A stretch of 64,000 bases of DNA from assembly GCF_003473485.1 (NCBI RefSeq), contig NC_053043.1, positions 18,168,001 to 18,232,000 of the forward strand, in the 5' to 3' direction. The stretch is from Medicago truncatula (taxonomy: Eukaryota > Streptophyta > Magnoliopsida > Fabales > Fabaceae). The notes beneath the pieces are model-generated. The model saw only the letters and a list, made by a program, of their open reading frames with translations. It was not told the origin of the DNA and did no database searches. Below are positions 53,062-63,466 of the stretch, piece after piece. The translations under genes were made by a program, and so were the position numbers. Within the stretch, counting starts at the first letter, position 1. Each line of letters starts with the position of its first letter.

Positions 53062-55244
53062 TGTAACGCCCACTTTCGTTTAATCGTTATTTAATCGAGT
53101 TTAGGCAATTATATTATAATTATATAATATATGCATGATTTTGATATGTTTTGATGATTTGTGGTGAATTTAGTGATTTGATTGATGACGTGATAAGTTA
53201 TGAGTTTTGGAGGATTTGATTATGATATGAGAATTATTTTATTGTTAAATAAAATAAAGATTTGAAAAATATTTAGTTGAGGGCTGTTTTGATATTTTAG
53301 ATAGTTTTGGGGGAGAAAGTGAAATAAGATAAGTTATTAAGGGGAGATATAAAAGAATAGACCTAGGTTTAGAAAAAACACTTTGTACGTGAAAACTTTT
53401 GGAAAAGGGAGAAAAAGCTTAGAGAGGAGCAAGAGACCAAAGAGGGCTGCGATTTTCTTCATAACCAGGTAAGGGTGGGACTAATAACTCAGTAACATTA
53501 GTGAATGTAATTCTGATGATTAGTTAGCAAGAATTAGGGTTAGATGGAGAAAACGAAAACTAGGTCAAATCCCTAAAAATTGAGAATAAACGGTGGAAAT
53601 TGGTTAGATTGATGTAGAAAGTATTCCTGGACCTTAGATAATGTTTAGGACAAACTTTGGAATCAGTATCAGACTTAGAACCATGTTAATCGATGAATTT
53701 TTGTGATTTTAGGAAGCCTGGCCGTAGCGACATTCATCGCTCGCCACAACGAGCTATGATCCTCGCCTCGCGAGTGATGAGCTGCATCGCTCGCCACGCG
53801 AGCCTTTCCCTTCGCCTCGCGAGTTGTTTGGTTCAACTCGCCATGGCGAGCAACCCTTCCTCGCCTCGCGAGCTTAGGCAGAGTGCATGTCATATTTTGT
53901 AGTTTCGACTTTTTAGTTGGACCTTGAGTGCCTTTAAGTGCCTAAACATACCTAGAGATGATTAGGAATGATTTTAGGACAGGATTGAACCCAAAACAAC
54001 ATTAGTTGGGAATTTGAGTGGTACTCGCCATGGCGAGTGAGAACTCTCGCCTCGCGAGCAAGTCCAGAACGTAGCTGTTGAGTGGTTGTGCGATCTGTGT
54101 CGCACCTTTTGATCAAGAGTGAACCCCTAATTGGTAATGAGACCTAATGATAACGTTTAATGCAATCGGTAAAGCTATTAAGTTATGTTGATATTATTTG
54201 AGCATGATTAAGGTATTATGCAATATGTAAGATATAATTGAAATGATTATGATTCTATTGAATTGCTGTTGATATATTGATATCTCCCTGTTGTTATGTG
54301 ACTTGACTATGCCGCTGCTGTTATTTAACTGAGTATGCAATGTTTATTTATGAATGCAAAGAAAATGATGACGTTTCGCTTCAAGTTATTGAATGCACAT
54401 GGTTACGATGATTACGATGTTTTGTTCATATGTGTCCATGCATAGCATATCATTGAGCTTAGTCCTCACCACGAATATTAGGAGCTTTGTCCTCCGCACG
54501 TTTTATAGGAGCTTTGTCCTCCGCACGATTAAAGTATATTTATACTTATGATGACGATTGGTACCACATGCATATACGGAGTCTAGGAGCATTGTCACAC
54601 TGTCATGTCTATTATGCTATGTTGATGATGATTGATTATGTGATTACGTGATAACGTTATATTGTTGAAGATGATTAATTATGTGATTACGTGATAGATG
54701 CTTATTAAAGATACAATGATGATTATGGTTTAAATTGATTATAATCAAGATTAATTAGGATGTTAATCCATGATTCTTTATTGCATTGATTAATGTTATT
54801 CTGTTATGAAATCTCACCCCTTCTGTTTGAATGTTACCTCGACCGTGGGTAACGTGCAGGTGATCGAGCTTAGTGTGCTGAGTCCGTCGTGAGTGGCCTT
54901 GCCTTCACTGTGTCGTCTAGGTCGCTCTGATACGTAACGGGATGGGGCTTTATGATTATGCATGCTTCATTCTCTTACGTGACTATCATGTTTATGTTTT
55001 ATGATGTTGAACATTTATTATGTTTTGTTAAGTTGATTTAACTCATTTGAGATAATTTGATGGGGCCTACGTGCCAAATTGATTTATGGATTATGAACTA
55101 AATTCCGTTGCAATGTTTACGACTTTTGGTTAAATTATTACTTAACTGTTTTGGATTACGTTTCATGTGATATCCCGTTGTATACGATGCTTACTCTGAT
55201 AAATGTTTTAAGAAATTTGTATATTGGGAAAACGGGGTGTTACA
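53062..55244. mobile_element. Solo LTR of another gypsy element, 2183 bp
   Basis: It begins TGTAACGCCC and ends GGGTGTTACA. The 5 bp repeat CATCA flanks it (53057-53061 and 55245-55249). Removing it and one CATCA rejoins the RNase H reading frame of element A (..QGHH|IPFTAR..). No coding sequence is inside. It contains a cluster of palindromic CTCGCC..CGCGAG words (53739-54060) and repeated GGAGCTTTGTCCTCCGCACG (54480-54535). The TGTAAC../..GTTACA ends fit chromovirus-type LTRs; the family is inferred. Confidence 0.88.
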
Positions 55245-55249
55245 CATCA

Positions 55250-56057
55250 CATTCCTTTTACCGCCCGGATTCTGTTCGAATGTACAAACAATATGGTTGA
55301 GTATGAAGCATGTATCTTTGGGATCGAGGAAGCAATTGACATGAGAATCAAACACCTCGACATCTATGGAGACTCTGCACTCATCATCAACCAGATAAAG
55401 GGTGAATGGGAGACCCACCATGCCAAGTTGATTACTTATCGTGATTATGCGAGGCGTTTGCTGACATATTTTACCAAGGTTGAGCTACACCATATCCCTC
55501 GTGATGAGAACCAAATGGCTGATGCTCTTGCTACTCTATCCTCCATGTTTCGAGTAAACCATTGGAATGATGTGCCAATAATCAAAGTGCAACGCCTTGA
55601 AAGACCTTCACATGTGTTCGCTATTGGGGATGTGATCGATCAGGCTGGTGAAAATATGGTTGACAATAAACCCTGGTATTACGACATCAAACAGTTTTTG
55701 CTAACCCGAGAGTATCCGCCGGGTGCTTCCAACAAAGACAAGAAGACCCTGAGAAGATTGGCCAGTAGATTCCTGTTAGATGGAGATATTCTGTACAAAA
55801 GAAACTATGACATGGTATTATTAAGATGTGTTGATGAACACGAAGCGGAGCAGTTAATGCATGATGTACATGACGGTACCTTCGGGACCCATGCTACAGG
55901 GCATACTATGTCAAGAAAGTTGCTACGAGCAGGTTACTACTGGATGACCATGGAGCATGATTGCTACCAGCACGCCAGAAAGTGCCACAAATGTCAAATC
56001 TATGCTGATAAGATTCATGTGCCTCCGCACGCTCTCAATGTTATTTCATCCCCATGA
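55250..56057 (+). pseudogene. Second RNase H (rest) and integrase zinc-binding domain of element A
   Basis: The translation continues the archaeal-type RNase H (NNMVEYEACIFGIEEAIDMR with the catalytic Glu, LDIYGDSALIINQIKGEWET with Asp, DENQMADALATLSSMF with Asp). It then gives the integrase HHCC zinc finger (HDVHDGTFGTHATGHTMSRK, ARKCHKCQIYAD). A TGA at 56055-56057 (SSP*PFSMWGID, Trp codon changed) interrupts the frame just before the integrase core, which continues in phase. Confidence 0.87.
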
Positions 56058-56921
56058 CCGTTCTCAATGTGGGGCATCGACATGATTGGAAGAATTGAAC
56101 CGAAGGCTTCAAATGGTCATCGTTTCATCTTAGTGGCAATTGACTACTTCACCAAGTGGGTTGAAGCAGCATCTTATACCAATGTGACCAAGCAAGTGGT
56201 AGCTAAGTTCATCAAGAACAACATCATCTGTCGATATGGTGTTCCCAGCAAGATCCTTACCGACAATGGTACCAACCTGAACAACAATGTGGTGCAAGCT
56301 CTTTGTGAAGAATTCAAAATTGAGCATCATAACTCTTCTCCCTATAGACCTCAGCTGAATGGTGCTGTTGAGGCCGCCAACAAGAATATCAAGAGGATTG
56401 TCCAGAAAATGGTAACCACTTACAGGGACTGGCATGAGATGTTACCCTATGCTCTGCATGGCTACCGTACTACAGTGCGCAGTTCAACCGGGGCAACCCC
56501 TTTCTCTCTTGTATATGGTATGGAAGCAGTTCTTCCTTTGGAAGTGGAGATCCCATCTCTCCGTGTGATCATGGAAGCAAAGTTATCCGAGGCTGAATGG
56601 TGCCAAAGCCGGTATGATCAGTTGAATTTGATTGAGGAAAAACGTATGGATGCCATGGCTCGTGGACAGTCATATCAAGCAAGAATGAAAACTGCCTTTG
56701 ACAAGAAAGTCCATCCTCGAGAATTCAAGGTAGGAGAACTTGTATTGAAAAGGAGGATAAGCCAGCAACCCGACCCAAGGGGCAAGTGGATGCCTAACTA
56801 TGAAGGTCCTTATGTTGTCAAGAAGGCCTTCTCCGGTGGTGCTTTAATTCTTACACACATGGATGGTGTAGAACTTCCAAATCCTGTGAATGCTGATATA
56901 GTCAAGAAATATTTTGCCTAG
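56058..56921 (+). CDS. Integrase core and C-terminal domain of element A
   Basis: The frame is in phase with the preceding pol segment after one stop codon. The DDE catalytic residues are in place: WGIDMIG, ILTDNGTN and, after PYRPQLNGAVEAANKN, the Glu. The C-terminal part holds the YGMEAVLPLEVEIPS block and the GPYVVKKAFSGGALIL region near the end. It ends at NADIVKKYFA with a normal stop. An integrase would insert the element's cDNA in the nucleus. As it lies behind a stop codon in this copy, it is not expected to be made as part of pol. Confidence 0.87.
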   Translation, partial: PFSMWGIDMIGRIEPKASNGHRFILVAIDYFTKWVEAASYTNVTKQVVAKFIKNNIICRYGVPSKILTDNGTNLNNNVVQALCEEFKIEHHNSSPYRPQLNGAVEAANKNIKRIVQKMVTTYRDWHEMLPYALHGYRTTVRSSTGATPFSLVYGMEAVLPLEVEIPSLRVIMEAKLSEAEWCQSRYDQLNLIEEKRMDAMARGQSYQARMKTAFDKKVHPREFKVGELVLKRRISQQPDPRGKWMPNYEGPYVVKKAFSGGALILTHMDGVELPNPVNADIVKKYFA

Positions 56922-56943
56922 AAATATGAAAAGAACAGCGTGG

Positions 56944-57130
56944 TAGGTCGAAAACCCGAAAGGGCGGCCTAGGCAAAAATGCGCTTCCCGGTGGATCGAA
57001 AACCCGAAAGGGCGGTCCAGGCAAAAATAAGGGACAAAAAAAATATATATGAAAAAGCTCGCTGAGATTGTACACAACTCAGGCAAGAATGAGCGTCTCG
57101 ATGAGCCGAAAACCCGGAAGGGCGGTTCAT
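56944..57130 (+). repeat. GNRA-capped stem-loops 1-3
   Basis: Stem-loops at 56944-56971 (TAGGTCG/CGGCCTA, loop GAAA), 56992-57019 (TGGATCG/CGGTCCA, GAAA) and 57101-57130 (ATGAGCCG/CGGTTCAT, GGAA). Each is outer stem, AAAA bulge, CCC-GNRA-GGG. Each is followed by GGCAAAAAT or GCAAAAAT. A degenerate relative (CTGAG..CTCAG, no GNRA) is at 57062-57082. Confidence 0.85.
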
Positions 57131-57675
57131 GCAAAAATGAGATTGAAACAAAAGGCAAGTAACTATATCTGGCCAACCACCATTCCCTTGGGGCATCTGC
57201 AGCTGTTAATGACCATCTTCATCAAAAGCTCTTATGCTTGCGAATTCAAAGTTTCTAGGAAATGTCATGATTGCTGTGTTCAATGTACCACCAACCAATA
57301 AAATTACCATTCTCCAAGCTTTGTAAATCCGTGGAGTCACGCCTTCGGCTGACCACCACTCTTATACATCAAATTGAGCCTGTGCTTTTGTTTAAAACTC
57401 TATTTTCTTTTTACTTTCAAAGTTATGTACAAAAACATTTTCCTTCTATTTTTAATAATGACAAATGCTTGAAACAAACATCTTAAAAATTGAAAAAGTT
57501 TTTTGAAAAAAGCAAACCTGAGCAACAGGGTACATTCAAACGAAACATGCATGAGCGAGTGTATGTTGGTGTCTATTTCAATATATGTTACAAGCAGATT
57601 CTTCTCCAGGATAGTCTGTGGTCAATGGCAAGAATGAAAAAACAGAATGAAAATGCATGAAAATGAATAGGCTCG

Positions 57676-57818
57676 CTAAGTTGAAAACCCGGAAGGGCGG
57701 CTTAGGCAAAAATGAGCTAACCGCTGGATTGACCACCCGAAAGGGTAGTTCAGGCAAAAATGGGGCATTGAAAAGAATTGATTTCCCCGGTGGATCGAAA
57801 ACCCGAAAGGGCGATCCA
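57676..57818 (+). repeat. GNRA-capped stem-loops 4-6
   Basis: Stem-loops at 57676-57705 (CTAAGTTG/CGGCTTAG, GGAA), 57724-57753 (CTGGATTG/TAGTTCAG, GAAA) and 57791-57818 (TGGATCG/CGATCCA, GAAA), with the same CCC-GNRA-GGG apex and the same GGCAA(A/G)AATG tail as the first three. Confidence 0.85.
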
Positions 57819-58390
57819 GGCAAGAATGGGATGCAAAAAAAATGAATGATGAAAATTGAGAAAATGACATGCAAAAAGCATTGACCACAGGTGCGACATC
57901 CACGGTACACCCAGCATTGAAATGCTCGGCAATGACAGCATTATCCCCAGTAGAGTCTTCCGAGATTCTATCCCCAGCAAGTTGCATAGCTACCTGCCCT
58001 CAGCCATGGTTCTGATACGTCTCCCAACGACGTTATCTCCAAAGAGGATTTCCAGGAATGTGTAACATAGCACGAGCCACTACGTGCCCAATACTCCAAT
58101 GTCTTGTTTGTCTCTGCGAAACTGTGTCTACAAACTGCCAACAGTCATGCATTACAAGCATTCATACATGCATAATCATGCATATTACGTGCCCATGCAT
58201 TTAATGAAACTGTTATATCATCCATGCATATCGCATTTCCAATGTCAACATCAGTCTCAATTCAATACTCATGTCAGGTTCTCTGTCAAAACCTTGTGAG
58301 CCAATAATATTGGTCAATTTCTACCTTTCAAATCAAATCGACATCAAGTCAATTTCAACCTATATTTTGTCAAAAAAAAAAAACCAATCC

Positions 58391-59345
58391 CCAGTGAATA
58401 TGTTTCCGTTTGGTCAAGTGGCTAGTTCAAGTCCAAGAACAGCTTGTACCTATCAATTTGCTTATGTTATCGGTCGAGTGCCCAGCTCAATCCAAGAGCA
58501 GCTTGTACCTATCAATATGTTTCCGTTTGGTCGAGTGGCTAGTTCAAGTCCGAGAACAGCTTGTACCTATCAATTTGCTTATGGTATCGGTCGAGTTACT
58601 AGTTCGAATCCAAGAACAGCTTGTACCTATCAGTTTGCTTATGTTATCGGTCGAGTGCCCAGCTCAATCCAAGAGCAGCTTGTACCTGTCAATATGTTTC
58701 TGTTTGGTCAAGTGGCTAGTTCAAGTCCAAGAACAGCTTGTACCTATCAGTTTGCTTATGTTATCGGTCGAGTTACCAGTTCAAATCCAAGAACAGCTCG
58801 TACCTGTCTATGTGTCTATGATTTTGGTCAAGTGCCCAACTCAATCCAAGAGCAGCTTGTACCTATCAATATGTTTCTGTTTGGTCAAGTGGCTAGTTCA
58901 AGTCCAAGAACAGCTTGTACCTATCAATTTGCTTATGTTATCGGTCGAGTTACCAGTTCGAATCCAAGAACAACTTGCACCCGTTTACTTTTCAATGTTA
59001 TCGGTCGAGTTACCAGTTCGAATCCAAGAACAACTCGTACCTGTCTATGTGTCTATGATTTTGGTCAAGTGGCCAGCTCAATCCAAGAGCAGCTTGCACC
59101 TGCCTATTTGTCATTGACTCCGGTGGAGTAACCAGTTCGCATCCAAGAACAAGCTCGCACCTGTCTATTTGCCTTGCTTTCAGTCGAGTGACCAGTTCGA
59201 ATCAAGAACAACTCGTACCTGTCTGCCTTTTCTATGTCCCCGGTCGAGTGACCAGTTCGAATCCAAGAACAACTCGCACCTGTTTGTCTGCTTTTATTCC
59301 CGGTCAAGTGCCCAGCTCAATCGAAGAGCAGCTTGTACCCGTCAA
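58391..59345 (+). repeat. Minisatellite of ~57-60 bp units, ~15 copies
   Basis: Units begin GGTC(A/G)AGTG.. at 58412, 58472, 58529, 58589, 58649, 58706, 58766 and so on, ending near 59340. Each contains CCAAGA(A/G)CAGCTTGTACCT or a variant. Unit lengths are multiples of three, so two frames stay open for 235-286 codons, but the product is just a repeat. Tandem repeats in this 3' position are a known source of satellite DNA in Ogre-type elements. Confidence 0.9.
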
Positions 59346-59604
59346 TTTGTTCCTAGTTTCCTATCTACCCTGTTATCTGTTATCGTGCCAATGTCTACCA
59401 ATCCCGCAATGGATACGACATCTTTTGTTAATTCCAGCTTTCGTTTGTCTCGCACTCATAATCCAAATGTTGCATGGCATTCATGATATTTGAAAATGTA
59501 CAAGCGTATTTTTACGTCCAAACACAGTGCAAATGTTAATATTTAAGTATCTTCGTCCCGTCAAGCCAAAGACTCCGTCTCTTGACCCTCCAGACAAAGA
59601 AACT

Positions 59605-59617
59605 TAAATAGGGGCAG
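59605..59617 (+). promoter_or_regulatory. Polypurine tract of element A
   Basis: AAATAGGGGCAGA abuts the 3' LTR start TGTTATACCC at 59618. It would prime plus-strand synthesis. Confidence 0.8.
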
Positions 59618-62600
59618 ATGTTATACCCTGATTTTGGACCTAAAAATACTCGTTCAAATTTCTTTTTTAACACTGATATTTGTCAATTCTCTGAATCTTT
59701 ATTCTCTTTTTAAAACATATTTTACTGCCTCTGTCCGTCTTTTCTTGCATTACAAGTCATTTAAGAACTCTCTGAAACGTCGCATTACTTTTCTCACATT
59801 TTATTTCAAAAATCATACAAAAGGGTATTTTGGTCATTTTCTGCAATGGAACCCATTTTAGTCCCTATGTTTGCCTCTGAGCCTTTTCAATTTGTCTGTA
59901 CAAATCATTGTTGAGTCTTTGTTTAAAAATCATTTCAAAATTGCATCTGAGTCAGTCTGAGTCAGTTTAGTCCCTAGGGGCATTTTGGTCTTTTCCTGTC
60001 AAAATTTCGGCAGAGAGGTATTTTAAAATACCTCATTTTTGTAGCTGGTTCATTTTAGTCCTTTTGTTAATTATATTTTTTTTTGGTTTCACTTTACGTT
60101 TTCTTCAAATTACCAATTTTAGTCCAATTTTATTTTTTTAATTGCATTTCAGTCCCAAACAGTTTATAAATTGCATTTTAGTCCAAAAATTCTTAAAATT
60201 ACTTTTTAGTCCTTTTTTTTTATATTGCAGTTTAGTCCTCAATTTCACTTTTTTGCAGAAAGGTCCAAGTCCAGATGGCAGCGCCTCATTGGTCCAAAAT
60301 TACACATGGCAGCCTATAAAAGGCGCATTCAATGCATAAGTCAGGAACCCATTCATTCCACGCCACTTCACCAAAAACAGAATCAATTTTTTCTCTCTCC
60401 ATTCAGTTAGATCAAAACAGAAAATCACAGAGAAATCACCAAGAACATTCATAGAACCCTAACTTTCCAAAACCGAAAATCAACACAGATTCAACCAAAT
60501 TCATCACGGTTCTCAGTGATTCGTCAAAGAATCATCATCATCGAACCAGATCCTCTGCAATTCAAGGTGCGAATTCGCCATTGGCAAACTCAAGCACCGA
60601 TCACAGAGAATCAGCGAAGAGGAAAAGGGAAAGAAAATTCGAACCAGTGAAGAAGAAGAAAGAATCAAACCGGCCAGAACCGATTAATTTTCGGATCCAC
60701 GCAGCAAAATCAACAAAGCAGAGCCAAGAATCAAGCTTTTTTTTTCTGAAGAATCTCGTATAATCTCCAAACAAAACTCAGGTAAAACTCAAATTTCATC
60801 TTTCTTTCTCAAAAATATCAACAAACACGAATCAGTTATAGATCTGCAAAGTTCCAAAGATTTCATTCAACAAAACACTAAAAAGAATCAAGAAAAATCT
60901 TTTTCAAAACCGTGAACAAAAGTGTAGATCTACAACGATTCAAACCTTGCATGAAGAAACTAGTACCGGATTCGTGTTTAGAACGAAAAAGGATTTCCAA
61001 AAGTGTAAAAAATTTTGAAAACGGAGAAAGTTGTTCAACTTCCGGCGGCGGCGCCGCCACCCTTGGGGCGGCCGACCACCACGCCGGAGGAACAAGTTTC
61101 ACCGGAGAAGATGAAGTTCATCTTCATTTTCCAGAATCCGGCGAGGGAGGAGAAGAGAGAAGTGAGAGCTTCTCTCACTAGGATGAGAGAAGAGAGAGAA
61201 AGGCAAGAGAAGAATGAAAAAACCGGTGCTCCTATGCTTATATAAGCCAGTGAACCGGACCGGTCCAAGACCGGTCCAATCCCCTTTGTTCCTGGCCGTT
61301 GGATCTAGGGTTTCCTTCCCTGGATCAATCCAACGCTCCTGGTGAATCCGGATCTTTTGGTTGGTTTGGGCTTTGCCTTTTTCGTTTTTTTTGCTATTTT
61401 CCTGCTATCTGCACCCTGCTTTTTTGCTAATTGAACCTCTGCATGCTCAATCTTTTCTCTAAAAATTCCTAAAAAATTGTTATATGTTTCTTAATACATT
61501 TTAACACTTTTGTGATATTTTCCAGTGGTTTAAAAAATGATAAAAATGTGTGTTTTTTTTTCTTGATTAATTTTGTGTTTGATCTAAGTTTGTGTATTTT
61601 TGTGGTATATTTTCTCATAAAATGTTGGCATGTAATGTGGATGATTGGTGTGTAATTTCATGATGAATATGTTGCTGATCATGTGTATGTCTTGCTGATT
61701 GTGGATGTAGATTTTCATGTCTTTCTTGTTTTGCAAGCAATGTGGGTTTTTTATCAAGAAATAAAGTGCAAAATATCTTTAAAAAATGTGTCATGATTCT
61801 TGGCTTGAATATGTCCTATTTGTTCCCACATTATAGCTCAAAATCAAACCCCTTTAACATTGCTATAATGAGGGGATTATAGGTCATTATGCATGTCTAA
61901 GTGTCATAATCAATTTTAGGTATATTTTGCCACTTTATTTCATTTCATTACTTTTTTTTCTCTCTTGCTATTCTATTCAATTTTGTTTACCTTTCTACTA
62001 TTTTTATGCCTTATGATACTAACCATTTCATCTCACATTTCATTCATCCCATAGTTTTGGCATCACTTTTCTATTCATTTCTATATCATTTGGGTTTGTA
62101 ATAATTTTAGATAGATTAGTTCCTTTTTTAATTCCTTGCAAGACCATAGCATGTATTTAGGATTCAATGTAAAGGACTATGGACACTATAAGTGATGTAC
62201 ACCGACACAAGCACCGACACAAGCACCGACACAAGCACCGACACGCACACACGTTGCATGATTACCGTTTAGATGTATGCTTAGGAAACGCGATTTTTTA
62301 GACAAATGCCAAATTTCAAGAAAAATAATAAACCAATTCCATCACTCAAATTTTTCCAAACAAACCTTGGAGTCAAAACTCCATTGATTTTTTTTTCTTT
62401 TATTTTCTTAAACAAATCCAAATGACTCCTAATTCCTACTTAGACTTTTTTTAATAACAATTGAACCAACCATTCACCATTTTTCTCTCTTATGCCTTTA
62501 AGGCCTCTTCCTCTTCTTCAAAACCATTTTCCAACAAAAACTAAAATCAACCAAACACACAAAAAAACATTTTTTGAGAGAGAACTACATGGAGTTTGAT

Positions 62601-62939
62601 CCCTTAAATGGGTATGTAGGCATGAGGTCAAAACCTCTCCAAGTCCACTAAAATAAAACCTCAAACACTTTCTCCCCCCCATTCTTCACTCAAATAAAAC
62701 TTCTTCTTTAATAAGTAGGCAATAAAAATAAAGCGTAGAAATAAACTTAGGAGAACGGTTCTTATGGAATACCATAATCGTTCCGGGTGCCTAACACCTT
62801 CCCGTAGCGAAAGCGACCCCCGAACTTCGAATCTAAGGGTTTTTCTCAATTTTGCCCTTCCCAAGAAAAAATAGAGAATATCAAAGATTGAAAGGTTCAA
62901 GCCTAATTTATGACTTGACACCCGAAAATCGCGATAACA
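59618..62939 (+). mobile_element. Full 3' LTR of element A, 3322 bp
   Basis: It starts TGTTATACCCTGATTTTGG and ends ..CGCGATAACA. TATAAAA at 60315 (AGCCTATAAAAGGCGC) followed by a CT-rich transcript start region suggests the promoter. It contains a tandem ACCGACACAAGC repeat near 62200-62240. Short frames inside (such as those reading MPFPRKNREYQ) recur wherever the LTR recurs and are not genes. No TSD can be checked because the left side is deleted. Confidence 0.9.
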
Positions 62940-63466
62940 CCAAGGTTCTAATCAAGTTCCCAAACTGCAACCTCTCTTTCGTATATCATGGTAGCACGGG
63001 ACAACGTCCGTTCCATGTTTATTCGCAAGAAGGTCTAGTTTGAGTGTAGTATCGCGTGACGACTAAAACTCGAGACAACACTCGGTTTAGCCACCGCACT
63101 ACGTCCTAAAAAGGCCAGGGATGGGTTTGGTAACCACGGTCCATAGCATCGTCGAACAATTGAAATCAAAGTGCCTAAGCATGACAACACACGCCGACAA
63201 TATTACTTCCAAAATGCCTCAGCTATGTGAGATTGATCGCATAACCCAATACACGAGGCAACCCTCGGATCGAATTGTCGATTATATCTCTACCTATTCA
63301 TAAGTTCACTCAGCCCGGGTATAGGACTTTTTGATATTCTCACCCCACTCGTCAAATGAAAATAAACTAGTATTCACATATGTAAGCAATAAAACAAAGT
63401 GTAAATATAAACTAAAGAAAACTAGGCGTGACCCGCTAAAAGTGTCCCCAGTGAAGTCGCCATTTC
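62940..63466 (-). mobile_element. Leader and primer-binding site of element B
   Basis: Reverse complement of the A leader (about 48221-48750), ending with the reversed primer-binding site at 63445-63462. It begins exactly at the end of LTR A, so A is inserted in B's leader. Confidence 0.85.

Larger units (their letters stand above)
56922..58390 (+). other. 3' non-coding region of element A with hairpins
   Basis: Contains six stem-loops with GAAA or GGAA loops (listed in the two hairpin entries) and otherwise unremarkable sequence. No protein-coding sense was found. Minus-strand frames of up to 110 codons with repeated PFGFSIH-like wording are only the hairpin repeats read backward. Confidence 0.7.
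47143..62939 (+). mobile_element. Ogre-like (Tat clade, Ty3-gypsy) retrotransposon A
   Basis: In order: truncated 5' LTR, primer-binding site, leader, ORF1 (48941-50377), gag/protease ORF, intron, RNase H, archaeal-type RNase H interrupted by a solo LTR, integrase, long 3' non-coding region with hairpins and minisatellite, polypurine tract, full 3' LTR. ORF1 upstream of gag, the intron before pol and the second RNase H are the known hallmarks of Ogre elements in legumes. The RT catalytic core is deleted, so A must have been mobilised by related elements. The LTRs are nearly identical. Confidence 0.9.

Noticed and set aside
58271..59131. A 286-codon open frame (and a 235-codon one in another phase) that looked like a gene
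   Set aside because: Both run through the minisatellite, whose unit length is a multiple of three, so several phases stay open. The predicted proteins are only repeats, and the region lies in a retrotransposon's 3' non-coding part.
58600..59260. GTTCGAATCC words in the minisatellite, similar to a tRNA B box
   Set aside because: There is no A box at the right distance and no cloverleaf. The word varies freely between units and fits the hairpin pattern better.
58391..59345. Repeat array reminiscent of a CRISPR locus
   Set aside because: The DNA is a plant genome. The units are contiguous without unique spacers and vary gradually, as in a minisatellite.
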